DNA of 64,000 nt from positions 1-64,000 of the forward strand of contig CALKZY010000007.1 of assembly GCA_938002965.1 (NCBI GenBank). Reading direction: 5' to 3'. Source of the DNA: an uncultured Acidimicrobiales bacterium (GTDB lineage Bacteria; Actinomycetota; Acidimicrobiia; Acidimicrobiales; SZUA-35). This document shows, piece after piece, positions 16,334-24,711 of the stretch (the first letter of the stretch is position 1; each line of letters starts with the position of its first letter). Under the pieces are notes generated by a model. It was given only the letters and a program-made list of their open reading frames with translations. It did not search any database and was not told the DNA's origin. Position numbers and translations under genes: made by a program.

Positions 16334-18511
16334 ATGAGCGGTGTCGAGATGTCCGGGGGGTTACCTGATGATCTGAGCCCTCTGGAGGAGTCGTTGTTGT
16401 CCTCCATCGGGTCGATCCCCGCAGATCGGCGCCCCATCGGTCTGGGCCCGGGCGTTGCATCTGAACTCTTCGAAGCCCAGGTGCTCTCACGGCTTGTTGA
16501 CCACACGGCTCGGTGGTTGCGTAGCGAGCAGAATTTGGGTTACTACACGATCTCATCGGCAGGTCATGAGTCGAATGCCGCGGTGGCCCTGGCACTGCGG
16601 CCAACCGATCCGGCAATGTTGCACTATCGAGCCGGAGCGTTCTTCATCGCCAGAGCAGGTCAAATGCCCGATGCGGTGGTCAATCCGGTGGATGACATGC
16701 TGCGAGGCATCCTGGCCCGCTCGACCGAACCTATCGCCGGGGGACGTCACAAGGTGCTGGGCTCTCACCCGTTGTCCATCATTCCGTTGACATCGACGAT
16801 CGGTTCGCACGCCCCCAGATCGGTCGGACTTGCGGCAAGCTTTAATCACGCCGCCTGTACCGAAGCATCCTGGCCTGAGGAGTCCGTGGTGGTCTGTGGC
16901 ATTGGCGACGCTTCGCTCAACCATTCCACCGTGCAAGGTGCGCTCAATTGGGCGTCTCGGCTGTGGTTTGAGGGGCAGCGGTGCCCGGTGCTGTTCGTAT
17001 GCGAGGACAACGGCATCGGTATCAGCGTCCCGACTCCGCAGGGTTGGGTGGAGGCCTCGGTCGCTGATCGTCCGGGTTTGGCCATGGTGCAGGTCGACGG
17101 TCAAGACCCGGCGGGAGTTCTGGCCGGAACGGCCTCGCTAGTCGATCACATGCGCACCACGGGCCAGCCCGGGTTTCTTCACTTAAAGACCGTGCGCTTC
17201 ATGGGCCATGCCGGATCCGATGCCGAGGCCGCGTATCGCACCGCTACCGAGATTCGGGACGACTATGAGCGAGATCCGCTGTTGGCATCAGCCCGCCTAG
17301 TGGCGGCGGCCGGTGATGCCTCCGGCGCTGAGCTTGTTCAGTGGTATTTGGTCGAGCGCCAAGCCATTCGCCAACGTGCTGTCGAGCTACTGGCCGAGCC
17401 GGAGCTGCAAACCGTTGACGAGATCGCCGCGCCGCTTGCCCCATGGATGAGTGTTCGTACCGCACCTTCGGTCGACTTGGCTCCTTCAACGATTGTTAAC
17501 GATGCCCAACCGTTGACAACTGCTGCCAGCATCAACCGGGCGCTACGTGTGTCGCTGGCCGCCGATCCCAACACATTGGTGTTCGGCGAGGATGTTGGCC
17601 GCAAGGGAGGCGTCTATGGCGTCACCAGAGGCCTGCAAAAAGAGTTCGGCGACCGGCAGGTGTTCGACACCATCTTGGACGAACAGTCCATCTTGGGTTT
17701 GGCGTTGGGTGCCGGGATGAACGGGATGCTGCCCATCGCCGAAATTCAGTATCTGGCCTATCTGCATAATGCCGAGGACCAGCTTCGGGGCGAGGCGGCC
17801 ACCATGTCGTTCTTCTCCGGTGGGCAGTTTCTGAACCCGATGGTGGTGCGCATTGCCTCCTACGGCTACCAAAAAGGCTTCGGCGGCCACTATCACAACG
17901 ACAACTCGGTGGCCGTGTTGACTGACGTGCCAGGGCTGGTGATCGCTTCGCCCGCCCACCCGGCTGATGCTGGCCCGATGTTGCTGAGCTGTGTTCAGTT
18001 GGCCCGCAGCCACGGAGCGGTTTGCGCCTTTTTGGAACCGATCGCCCGCTACCACACCACCGACTTGTATGACGATGGCGACGGCCTTTGGCAAGCTCCA
18101 GTTGACTTTGAGACGGCGGTGTCGATTGGTCGGGCACGCGTTCACGGAGACGGCGCCGATGGAACCATTGTCACCTGGGGTAACGGACTGTTCCTGTCGC
18201 TGCGGGCGGCCCGCCGGATGCGTGACGAGTTTGATCAGGACTGGCGGGTGGTCGATCTCCGTTGGTTGTCGCCGATGCCGATTGACGACATCCTCAGCCA
18301 GTCTGCTGAGACTGGTCGAGTCCTGGTGGTTGATGAGACAAGGCGAACCGGGGGAGTGGGCGAGCGGATTCTGGCAGCTCTACTGGAGGATGGTTTCGTC
18401 GGGTCTGCCGGTCGCGTCGCCGCCGCCGACTCACCGATCCCACTGGGTGCAGCAGCCGAACTGGTCCTCGTATCGGAACAACAGATCGTGGACGCCGCCG
18501 TCAAGCTGTAA
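16334..18511 (+). CDS. Thiamine-diphosphate 2-oxoacid dehydrogenase E1, fused alpha and beta subunits
   Basis: 725 residues. The N-terminal half is an E1-alpha domain with the thiamine-diphosphate/Mg motif GIGDASLNHS...CEDNGIG. The C-terminal half (from about 395) is an E1-beta/transketolase-like domain: FGEDVGRKGGVYGVTRGL, FDTILDEQSILGLALGAGMNG, then a transketolase C-terminal segment. It would decarboxylate a branched-chain or similar 2-oxoacid and reductively acylate lipoyl-E2. No E2 or E3 gene is in the window, so the partners must be elsewhere. The exact substrate (branched-chain, pyruvate, acetoin) cannot be fixed from sequence. Confidence 0.85.
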   Translation: MSGVEMSGGLPDDLSPLEESLLSSIGSIPADRRPIGLGPGVASELFEAQVLSRLVDHTARWLRSEQNLGYYTISSAGHESNAAVALALRPTDPAMLHYRAGAFFIARAGQMPDAVVNPVDDMLRGILARSTEPIAGGRHKVLGSHPLSIIPLTSTIGSHAPRSVGLAASFNHAACTEASWPEESVVVCGIGDASLNHSTVQGALNWASRLWFEGQRCPVLFVCEDNGIGISVPTPQGWVEASVADRPGLAMVQVDGQDPAGVLAGTASLVDHMRTTGQPGFLHLKTVRFMGHAGSDAEAAYRTATEIRDDYERDPLLASARLVAAAGDASGAELVQWYLVERQAIRQRAVELLAEPELQTVDEIAAPLAPWMSVRTAPSVDLAPSTIVNDAQPLTTAASINRALRVSLAADPNTLVFGEDVGRKGGVYGVTRGLQKEFGDRQVFDTILDEQSILGLALGAGMNGMLPIAEIQYLAYLHNAEDQLRGEAATMSFFSGGQFLNPMVVRIASYGYQKGFGGHYHNDNSVAVLTDVPGLVIASPAHPADAGPMLLSCVQLARSHGAVCAFLEPIARYHTTDLYDDGDGLWQAPVDFETAVSIGRARVHGDGADGTIVTWGNGLFLSLRAARRMRDEFDQDWRVVDLRWLSPMPIDDILSQSAETGRVLVVDETRRTGGVGERILAALLEDGFVGSAGRVAAADSPIPLGAAAELVLVSEQQIVDAAVKL

Positions 18512-18531
18512 GTCCTTGATTGCCTTTAGTG

Positions 18532-19458
18532 TCAGTTCCCGAAGAGGTCGAAAATGTTGCCACCGCCAAGGCCGCGAGCGTCCTGCTTGAGGGCAGTGTC
18601 AATGGTGACTGCTGAGGCGTACACCATTTGGCGCAGTGGATCGGCAAGCGGTTGGTGAACCTGCAGCACGTAGTTGTCCGCCGTGGTGAAAGCCGTCTTC
18701 AAGAAACCCTCAAACGTCTTGGTTACCCTCGCAACCTCGATGCCTTGGGAGTCTTTAATGGAGAAGTTCCAGGCTCGCCAGTTCTCGGCGAAGATACCGC
18801 CGATGTCGCGGCCACCGACCTCGAAGCCGAAACGAATCTTGCCGATCATGTTGCGCTGGATGATCTCACCCACTGTTGTTCCGGTGGCGTCCTGCACGAT
18901 CACCCTGGACTTGAAGAACTTGGCCGGTCGGGTCATGAGTAGCTGGGGCTGACCGGAAGCATCGACCAGCTGGTACTTGTGGGTGAAGTACTGGTCCAGA
19001 CTGCCAAAGAAGCGAAAGATCTTCTTGAAGGCGCTTTGGCCAACCTGGCGCACGGATCCAACCTGGCTGCCGTTGCTGTCGTAGACAGCGAACTCGGTGT
19101 TGACTTCGATGAGCTTCCACTTCTGGTTGACCACCAGGATCGGTTGATCGAGCAGACTCCCGGCCTCGAACGCCTGGCCCGGCGGTGGCGGTGATGCCCC
19201 TCGGCGTTCCGATTGGCGGGCGTGGTTCTCGACCTGTCGTTGGACGGTCGGGCTGTCCTGCTGACCGATGACCGTCTTGGGCGCAGTGGTGACGGCATCA
19301 GTGCTCTGGCGCCCATGAGATGAGACGCTGTCGGTCCAAGTGGCGCCGTCCCAGTAACGGAATTCATGACGGCCCATGGGGTCGGGGTACCAGTCGGGCT
19401 TGGGAGGCGCTGAGCCCGGTCCAGGTTCCGGTGACGATCCGTCGTTGAGTTCGCTCAT
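18532..19458 (-). CDS. DUF2510 protein with scramblase/LURP-one-like domain
   Basis: 308 residues. The N-terminal part has a DUF2510 motif (PDWYPDPMGRHEFRYWDGATWTDSV, residues about 20-45), which in Actinobacteria often precedes membrane or signalling modules. A polar linker leads to a beta-rich domain from about 100 (LVVNQKWKLIEVNTEFAVYD, RVIVQDATGTTVGEI) that resembles phospholipid-scramblase/Tubby-like (LOR) folds. The C-terminus is mildly hydrophobic (MVYASAVTIDTAL). AGAGGG precedes the ATG. Function in bacteria is unknown; a membrane-associated role is plausible. Confidence 0.75.
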   Translation of the reverse strand: MSELNDGSSPEPGPGSAPPKPDWYPDPMGRHEFRYWDGATWTDSVSSHGRQSTDAVTTAPKTVIGQQDSPTVQRQVENHARQSERRGASPPPPGQAFEAGSLLDQPILVVNQKWKLIEVNTEFAVYDSNGSQVGSVRQVGQSAFKKIFRFFGSLDQYFTHKYQLVDASGQPQLLMTRPAKFFKSRVIVQDATGTTVGEIIQRNMIGKIRFGFEVGGRDIGGIFAENWRAWNFSIKDSQGIEVARVTKTFEGFLKTAFTTADNYVLQVHQPLADPLRQMVYASAVTIDTALKQDARGLGGGNIFDLFGN

Positions 19459-19570
19459 TGGTCCCTCTCGTTGCTTGTTGTGAGGGTACCCGACGGGTGT
19501 GGTGTGGTCCGGTCAGGGCTGCGCTGTGCCATGGGCTTCGCTGTGTCATGGGCTGCGCTGTGTCATGAAC

Positions 19571-20335
19571 TCAGAGCTTGGTGGCCGCCACTCGAGTGAA
19601 GCCCAGGTAGCGACCCTGGTCGGCTTCCAGCATGTGTTCAGTTTCGGCAGCGGCGTCGGCCAGCCAACCAGACATGTAGGGCATGGACGCCTTGTTGAAT
19701 CGCTGCCAGTCTTTCCACCCGTCCGGCACAGCGTCGGCAGCGTCGACGGTGACCTTGCCGGTCTTGGCCCAGTGGGTGCGCCACCAGTCCGGTGAGTGGA
19801 ACGAACAGAACTCCCAATCCCAATACGGCTGCAAGTGTTCGGGTACCTCGGCGCCAATCTCGTAGAGCCCGGCCGGGGACACGATTCCCAGTCGGCCGCC
19901 GGGGCGCACGAAGCCCAACAGGTAGCCAAGGTAGAGGTCGGCTGTGCCGAAGTAGTGGTAGGCGTCGAGGCTGACCACGACATCGAAGAAGTCGGTGGCG
20001 TACGGCAGAGTGTGGGCTTCGGCGTGGATTGGCGTGACCAGGTCATCCACGCCGGCTTCGGTTATGCGGGCTTGGTTTTCGCCGGGCGAGATCCAAAGAT
20101 CGTTGGCCCATACTCTGGCACCGAACTCTCGGGCCAAGAAGATCGAGGTCATGGCTCGGCCACAGCCCAGATCGAGAACCTTCATTTCGGGTTCGATGGT
20201 CATGACTTCGAGCAGCGACTCCAACAGCCACAGGGCGTTGGGGCCCATCTGGTTGGCCAGCACCCACTCGGGGTCATAGGCGTTGGAGCGCTGGTATCGG
20301 TCGTGGGTGAGTCGGTGTGGGTGTGGCTCGGTCAC
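19571..20335 (-). CDS. SAM-dependent class I methyltransferase
   Basis: 254 residues with the Rossmann methyltransferase motifs: VLDLGCGRAMTSIFLA (motif I, residues about 53-68), the acidic ANDLWIS after strand 2, AEAHTLPYATDFFDVVVSLDAYHYF (motifs II-III) and RPGGRLGIVSPAG. Residues after 170 (EFCSFHSPDWWRTHWAKTGKVTV) form a Trp-rich substrate cap. The substrate is unknown. The GTG start is supported by TACCAT 6 nt upstream (20342-20347), another leaderless-type promoter. It diverges from the dnaK operon. Confidence 0.85.
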   Translation of the reverse strand: MTEPHPHRLTHDRYQRSNAYDPEWVLANQMGPNALWLLESLLEVMTIEPEMKVLDLGCGRAMTSIFLAREFGARVWANDLWISPGENQARITEAGVDDLVTPIHAEAHTLPYATDFFDVVVSLDAYHYFGTADLYLGYLLGFVRPGGRLGIVSPAGLYEIGAEVPEHLQPYWDWEFCSFHSPDWWRTHWAKTGKVTVDAADAVPDGWKDWQRFNKASMPYMSGWLADAAAETEHMLEADQGRYLGFTRVAATKL

Positions 20336-20347
20336 GACGGCATGGTA
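20336..20347 (-). promoter_or_regulatory. Leaderless promoter -10 of the methyltransferase gene
   Basis: On the minus strand, TACCAT (20347-20342) is followed by 6 nt and then the GTG at 20335. Confidence 0.5.
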
Positions 20348-20416
20348 GCTGCACGAATCTCCAAGATTCCTGGAATAGCTTGCTGGTCATCGGCGTTATA
20401 CCTCTATGTCAGGAAA

Positions 20417-20437
20417 CTTGATAACAAGTCACTCAGG
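20417..20437 (+). promoter_or_regulatory. HAIR-like HspR operator upstream of dnaK
   Basis: CTTGATA-N7-ACTCAGG matches the HAIR consensus CTTGAGT-N7-ACTCAAG at 11 of 14 arm positions with the right spacing. It lies 124 bases before the dnaK start. An hspR gene is the fourth gene of the same operon, so autorepression of the whole heat-shock block is expected. TAAACT at 20478-20483 is a candidate -10. Confidence 0.65.
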
Positions 20438-20560
20438 TTTTGTGACCAAGGCCACTGAGGACATCTTGCTGGCCCGATAAACTAGATCTCACTACCCTTT
20501 TGGAAGCAGAAGACGGTTACGCACGTAACCAGAACACCTCATACAGGAGCTGTTGAAACA

Positions 20561-22411
20561 ATGGCAAAAGCCGTAGGTATCGACCTTGGAACCACCAACT
20601 CGGTGGTCGCCGTACTAGAGGCCGGTGACCCCGTCGTCATCCCCAACGCTGAAGGTTCACGCACCACGCCTTCAGTCGTGGCCTTCGCCAAAGACGGTGG
20701 CGAGGTCATGGTTGGCGAAGTGGCCAAACGTCAGGCCATCACCAACCCCGATCGCACTATCCGCTCGGTCAAGCGCCACATGGGTTCCAAGTGGTCGACC
20801 GACATCGACGGTAAGGGCTACACCTCCCAGGAGATCAGCGCCCGCACGCTCATGAAGCTGAAGCGAGATGCCGAGGCCTACCTGGGTGACACCGTTACCC
20901 AGGCCGTCATCACTGTGCCCGCTCACTTCGACGACGCCCAGCGCACCGCCACTAAAGAAGCCGGCGCCATCGCCGGCATGGAAGTACTACGCATCATCAA
21001 CGAGCCGACCGCCGCCGCTTTGGCCTACGGGCTGGACAAAGATGACACCGCCGATCAGACCGTTCTGGTCTTCGACCTCGGTGGCGGCACCTTCGACGTC
21101 TCCATCCTGGAGATTGGCGACGGCGTGTTTGAGGTGAAGTCCACCGACGGCGACACTCAGCTCGGTGGTGACGATTGGGATCAGGCCATCATCGACTGGA
21201 TGGTCAACGAGTTCAAGAACGCAAACGGCGTTGACCTGTCGGCCGACAACATGGCGGCCCAGCGACTCAAGGAAGCAGCCGAAAAGGCCAAGATCGAGCT
21301 ATCCCAGGTTACGACCACCAACATCAACCTTCCGTTTGTGACTGCTACCGCTGAAGGCCCCCTCCACATGGACATGAGCCTCAGCCGGGCCAAGTTCGAA
21401 GAGATGACCTCTGACTTGCTGAAGCGGATCAAAGGCCCGGTCGAATCTGCGCTATCAGAAGCTGGCATGAAGCAGGCCGACGTTGACCACATTGTGTTGG
21501 TCGGCGGTTCCACTCGTATGCCTGCGGTGGTCGAGCTGGTCGAGCAGATGACCGGCAAGGAAGCCAACAAGTCGGTCAATCCCGACGAGGTTGTGGCCGT
21601 CGGTGCCGCCATTCAGGCCGGCGTGCTTAAGGGCGACGTCAAAGACGTCCTCCTGCTTGATGTGACCCCGCTGTCGCTTGGTATCGAAACCAAGGGCCAG
21701 GTCATGCACAAGCTGATCGAGCGCAACACCACCATTCCCACCCGTCGGACCGAGACCTTCTCCACTGCGGACGACAATCAGCCGTCGGTGCAGATCCACG
21801 TGCTCCAGGGTGAGCGGGACATGGCCATGTACAACAAGACCCTCGGCAAGTTCGAGCTGGTTGACTTGCCTCCGGCTCCTCGTGGTATTCCCCAGATTGA
21901 CGTCACGTTTGACATCGATGCCAACGGCATCGTGCACGTGTCGGCCAAGGATCGGGCCACCGACAAAGAGCAGTCGATCACCATCACCGGTCAGTCCAAT
22001 CTGAGTGATGAGGACATCAACCAGATGATCAAGGACGCCGAGGCTCACGCCGAGGAGGACGCCCAGCGTCGCGAGGAAGCTGATATCCGCAACAGCGCTG
22101 ACTCCTTGGTCTACCAGACCGAGAAGCTGCTGGCCGACCAGGGTGAAAAGATCCCGGCCGATGAGAAGGCTTCTGTTGAAGAAGCGCTCACCGAGGTCCG
22201 CACTGCACTGGACGGTGATGACTTGGAGGCCATCAAAGACTCGACCGAGAAGCTGGTAACCGCCAGCCAGACCGTTTCGACCAAGCTCTACGAGCAGGCC
22301 TCAGCCTCCGGTGATGCCGGCGCCACCGCCGGTGAAGAAGCGGCCAACGACGATGACGTCGTTGACGCCGAGATTGTCGACGAAGACGAGGATGCCGGAG
22401 ATGAGGCGTGA
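20561..22411 (+). CDS. dnaK: Molecular chaperone DnaK (Hsp70)
   Basis: 616 residues. The ATPase domain opens [19 protein letters not shown] and includes [29 protein letters not shown] and the [12 protein letters not shown] signature. The linker [15 protein letters not shown] leads to the substrate-binding beta domain, a helical lid and an acidic Ala/Glu/Asp tail. It folds and protects client proteins with DnaJ and GrpE. GGAGC ahead of the ATG is the ribosome site. The stop overlaps the grpE GTG start by 4 bases, so translation is probably coupled. Confidence 0.98.
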   Translation: MAKAVGIDLGTTNSVVAVLEAGDPVVIPNAEGSRTTPSVVAFAKDGGEVMVGEVAKRQAITNPDRTIRSVKRHMGSKWSTDIDGKGYTSQEISARTLMKLKRDAEAYLGDTVTQAVITVPAHFDDAQRTATKEAGAIAGMEVLRIINEPTAAALAYGLDKDDTADQTVLVFDLGGGTFDVSILEIGDGVFEVKSTDGDTQLGGDDWDQAIIDWMVNEFKNANGVDLSADNMAAQRLKEAAEKAKIELSQVTTTNINLPFVTATAEGPLHMDMSLSRAKFEEMTSDLLKRIKGPVESALSEAGMKQADVDHIVLVGGSTRMPAVVELVEQMTGKEANKSVNPDEVVAVGAAIQAGVLKGDVKDVLLLDVTPLSLGIETKGQVMHKLIERNTTIPTRRTETFSTADDNQPSVQIHVLQGERDMAMYNKTLGKFELVDLPPAPRGIPQIDVTFDIDANGIVHVSAKDRATDKEQSITITGQSNLSDEDINQMIKDAEAHAEEDAQRREEADIRNSADSLVYQTEKLLADQGEKIPADEKASVEEALTEVRTALDGDDLEAIKDSTEKLVTASQTVSTKLYEQASASGDAGATAGEEAANDDDVVDAEIVDEDEDAGDEA

Positions 22412-23046
22412 GTAATCCTGACGTCCAAAAGGACGCAGAAACCTCCGAAGCCGACGAAGGCGCCGAGACGGCAGCGGACAAGGACTTGTCCGAGGTTGAT
22501 GACGCGCTGGCCGAGATCGGCTCCGAGGACGCTCCCGCCGATGACGGCTCTTCAGCTGAATCTGCTGACGACGTTCTCACTGACGCTGAGTCCTCTCCAA
22601 AGGACCTTTCTGTCGAGGCGCTGGTGGCGGACCTGGAACGCGTAACCGGTGAGCGTAATCAGTACATCGAGGCATCGCAGCGCTTGCAGGCCGAGTTCGA
22701 GAACTACCGCAAGCAGGTGGCGCGCCGAGAAGCCGACAGCCGTGAGCGGGCCAACGATGGTCTGATCAACGAGCTGCTCCCGGTACTCGACGCCTTCGAC
22801 GCTGCGGTGGCCAGCGGAATCGATGCTGTCGATCCCATGCGCTCAACGATGCTCGAAGCCTTGAACAAGAACGGCCTTGAGCGACTTGACCCGGCTGACG
22901 CCCCCTTCGATCCGAACGAACACGAAGCCGTTATGCATGAAGAAGGCGGTGACGGATCAGGACCTGTCGTGGCCGAGGTCATGCGAGCTGGGTACACGTG
23001 GAACGGCCGGGTCCTTCGCCCGGCCATGGTCAGGGTCGTTGGTTAG
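22408..23046 (+). CDS. grpE: Nucleotide exchange factor GrpE
   Basis: 212 residues. The first 70 are an acidic, low-complexity Glu/Asp/Ala/Ser tail. The coiled coil follows ([32 protein letters not shown], written here only as its position, about residues 70-100). The head domain includes [12 protein letters not shown] and the closing signature region about 165-212 (HEAVM...[22 protein letters not shown]). It releases ADP from DnaK. Second gene of the heat-shock operon, starting with GTG inside the dnaK stop (GTGA). Confidence 0.96.
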   Translation: MSNPDVQKDAETSEADEGAETAADKDLSEVDDALAEIGSEDAPADDGSSAESADDVLTDAESSPKDLSVEALVADLERVTGERNQYIEASQRLQAEFENYRKQVARREADSRERANDGLINELLPVLDAFDAAVASGIDAVDPMRSTMLEALNKNGLERLDPADAPFDPNEHEAVMHEEGGDGSGPVVAEVMRAGYTWNGRVLRPAMVRVVG

Positions 23047-23066
23047 CGAGCCACTGGGTAGGAATC

Positions 23067-24215
23067 ATGCAGCACGACTGGCTGGATAAGGACTTCTACA
23101 AGATTCTCGGGATCTCCGAGTCGGCTGACGACAAGGAGATCACCAAGGAGTACCGGAAGTTGGCGCGCAAGTATCACCCCGACGCCAACCCCGACAACCC
23201 AAGCGCCGAAGAGCGCTTCAAAGAGGTGTCCGAGGCCTACGACGTACTGAGCGACCCGGACCGCCGCAAGGAATACGATCAGATCCGCAAATACGGTGCC
23301 ACCGCCGGAATGTTTGGTGGCGGTGCCGGCGGAGCTGGTGGTAATCCCTTCGGCGCCGGTCAACCGGGATTCGAGTTCGATCCGGGAAACCTGTCCGACA
23401 TTCTGGGTGACCTATTTGGAGCCGGAGGCCGACGCCGGGCCCCCGGCACTGCGCCCCGCAAAGGCGACGACCTGGAGACCAGCCTCAACCTCAGCTTCGA
23501 AGAAGCGGTCAACGGAGTCACCACGTCAGTTCACCTGACATCCGATGCCGCATGTTCAACTTGTGTTGGAACGGGGTCGGCCCCGGGCACCCAGCCTGAG
23601 GTGTGCCCTGAATGCCAGGGTCGCGGTGTGCTGGACGATAATCAGGGATTTTTCTCCTTGAGTCAGCCATGCCCTAGATGTTCCGGTCGGGGACGGGTGG
23701 TCACCAATCCCTGCCCAACATGTCGAGGCAACGGCATCGAACGCAAACCCAGGCAGGTGAAAGTTCGCATTCCCGCCGGGGTGAAGGACGGTCAACGCAT
23801 CCGATTGAAAGGCCGAGGCGGTCCTGGACGTCACGGCGGCCCGGCCGGGGACCTGTTCGTCGTTGTTGGAGTGGGTAACCACAAGTTGTTCGCCCGTAAA
23901 GGCAACAACCTGACCATCGACGTTCCGGTCACGTTTGCCGAAGCCACCCTCGGTTCAAATATCAGGGTCCCGACGCTGGATGGTTCAACCGTGACGGTGA
24001 AGGTCCCGGCCGGCACCCCATCGGGTAAGAAGATGCGGGTCAAAGGCAAAGGGATAGAAACTAAGAAGGGCACCGGCGATCTCTTAGTGACTGTCGTGGT
24101 TGATGTTCCGGTTGAACTTTCCGACGAGCAACGCTCGGCGGTGGAGGCTCTGGCCGCCGCCACCAGCGGATCGCCCAGGCAGCATTTGACCGGTCAGGAC
24201 CCGACGGCGGAGTAG
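23067..24215 (+). CDS. dnaJ: Chaperone DnaJ (Hsp40, class A)
   Basis: 382 residues from the ATG at 23067, which has GGTAGGAAT upstream. The J domain contains YHPDAN with the HPD triad. A Gly/Phe-rich stretch (about 75-105) follows, then the four CxxCxGxG-type zinc repeats (CSTCVGTG, CPECQGRG, CPRCSGRG, CPTCRGNG) and two C-terminal beta domains ending near GQDPTAE. It delivers substrates to DnaK and stimulates its ATPase. Only 20 bases separate it from grpE. An in-frame start 69 bases earlier would add residues that do not look like DnaJ. Confidence 0.96.
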   Translation: MQHDWLDKDFYKILGISESADDKEITKEYRKLARKYHPDANPDNPSAEERFKEVSEAYDVLSDPDRRKEYDQIRKYGATAGMFGGGAGGAGGNPFGAGQPGFEFDPGNLSDILGDLFGAGGRRRAPGTAPRKGDDLETSLNLSFEEAVNGVTTSVHLTSDAACSTCVGTGSAPGTQPEVCPECQGRGVLDDNQGFFSLSQPCPRCSGRGRVVTNPCPTCRGNGIERKPRQVKVRIPAGVKDGQRIRLKGRGGPGRHGGPAGDLFVVVGVGNHKLFARKGNNLTIDVPVTFAEATLGSNIRVPTLDGSTVTVKVPAGTPSGKKMRVKGKGIETKKGTGDLLVTVVVDVPVELSDEQRSAVEALAAATSGSPRQHLTGQDPTAE

Positions 24216-24222
24216 TTGGACC

Positions 24223-24639
24223 ATGAGCGGCGAGCACTCTCAACACCGAGTACCGCGGGAAGCTCACCGGGCGGTGTACATCATTTCGGTGGCCGCTGAT
24301 CTGGCCGGGGTTCACCCGCAGACGCTGCGAATCTACGAACGTAAGGGCCTGGTGTCCCCGGCTCGAACCGGCGGCGGAAGTCGGCGCTACAGCGACTCCG
24401 ACATCGAACAGCTACGGCGCATTAGCCAGCTCACCGAAGACGGCCTCAATCTGGCCGGAGTCAAGCGGGTACTGGAGCTGGAAGCCGAAGTTCATCATCT
24501 TGAAGAACAGATCGGACAGCTTCGCCAAGAAGGCGAGCAGGCAGTGGCCGACACCCACCGCCACTATCGCCGGGACATCGTCCCGGTCAGCCAATCACTC
24601 ACCGTTTATCAGCGCCGCCGGCGAGGCGGCGCAAGGTAG
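24223..24639 (+). CDS. hspR: Heat-shock repressor HspR (MerR family)
   Basis: 138 residues. The winged helix-turn-helix starts YIISVAADLAGVHPQTLRIYERKGLVSPART and is followed by RRYSDSDIEQLRRI and NLAGVKRVLELE. A coiled coil then runs to about residue 115, and the tail is Arg/Gly-rich and basic. HspR represses heat-shock genes by binding HAIR sequences, often with DnaK as co-repressor. A matching site lies upstream of dnaK. The last codons lie within the first of three tandem hairpins. Confidence 0.93.
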   Translation: MSGEHSQHRVPREAHRAVYIISVAADLAGVHPQTLRIYERKGLVSPARTGGGSRRYSDSDIEQLRRISQLTEDGLNLAGVKRVLELEAEVHHLEEQIGQLRQEGEQAVADTHRHYRRDIVPVSQSLTVYQRRRRGGAR

Positions 24640-24687
24640 AAACGCCGCCGGCGAGGCGGCGGAAAAGTCAAGCACGCCGCGAGCGTG
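24612..24687 (+). repeat. Three consecutive GC-rich hairpins between hspR and clpB
   Basis: Stem-loops at 24612-24632 (8-bp perfect stem, loop GGCGA), 24643-24661 (7 bp, loop GGCGA) and 24673-24687 (5 bp, loop CGCGA). The first two are near-identical 19-20 base direct repeats. The clpB ribosome site (GGAAGGAG, 24692-24699) begins 5 bases after the third. They may tune clpB expression relative to the upstream genes, or protect processed mRNA ends. Confidence 0.7.
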
Positions 24688-24711
24688 ATTAGGAAGGAGC
24701 GGCACCCCGTC

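Noticed and set aside
22998..23066. Longer dnaJ with an N-terminal extension of 23 residues
   Set aside because: It overlaps the end of grpE and the extension does not resemble DnaJ; the internal ATG has a ribosome site and is followed by the J domain.
24612..24661. Two near-identical GC-rich repeats considered as a CRISPR remnant
   Set aside because: They are self-complementary hairpins, only two copies exist with an 11-base gap, and no cas gene is near.
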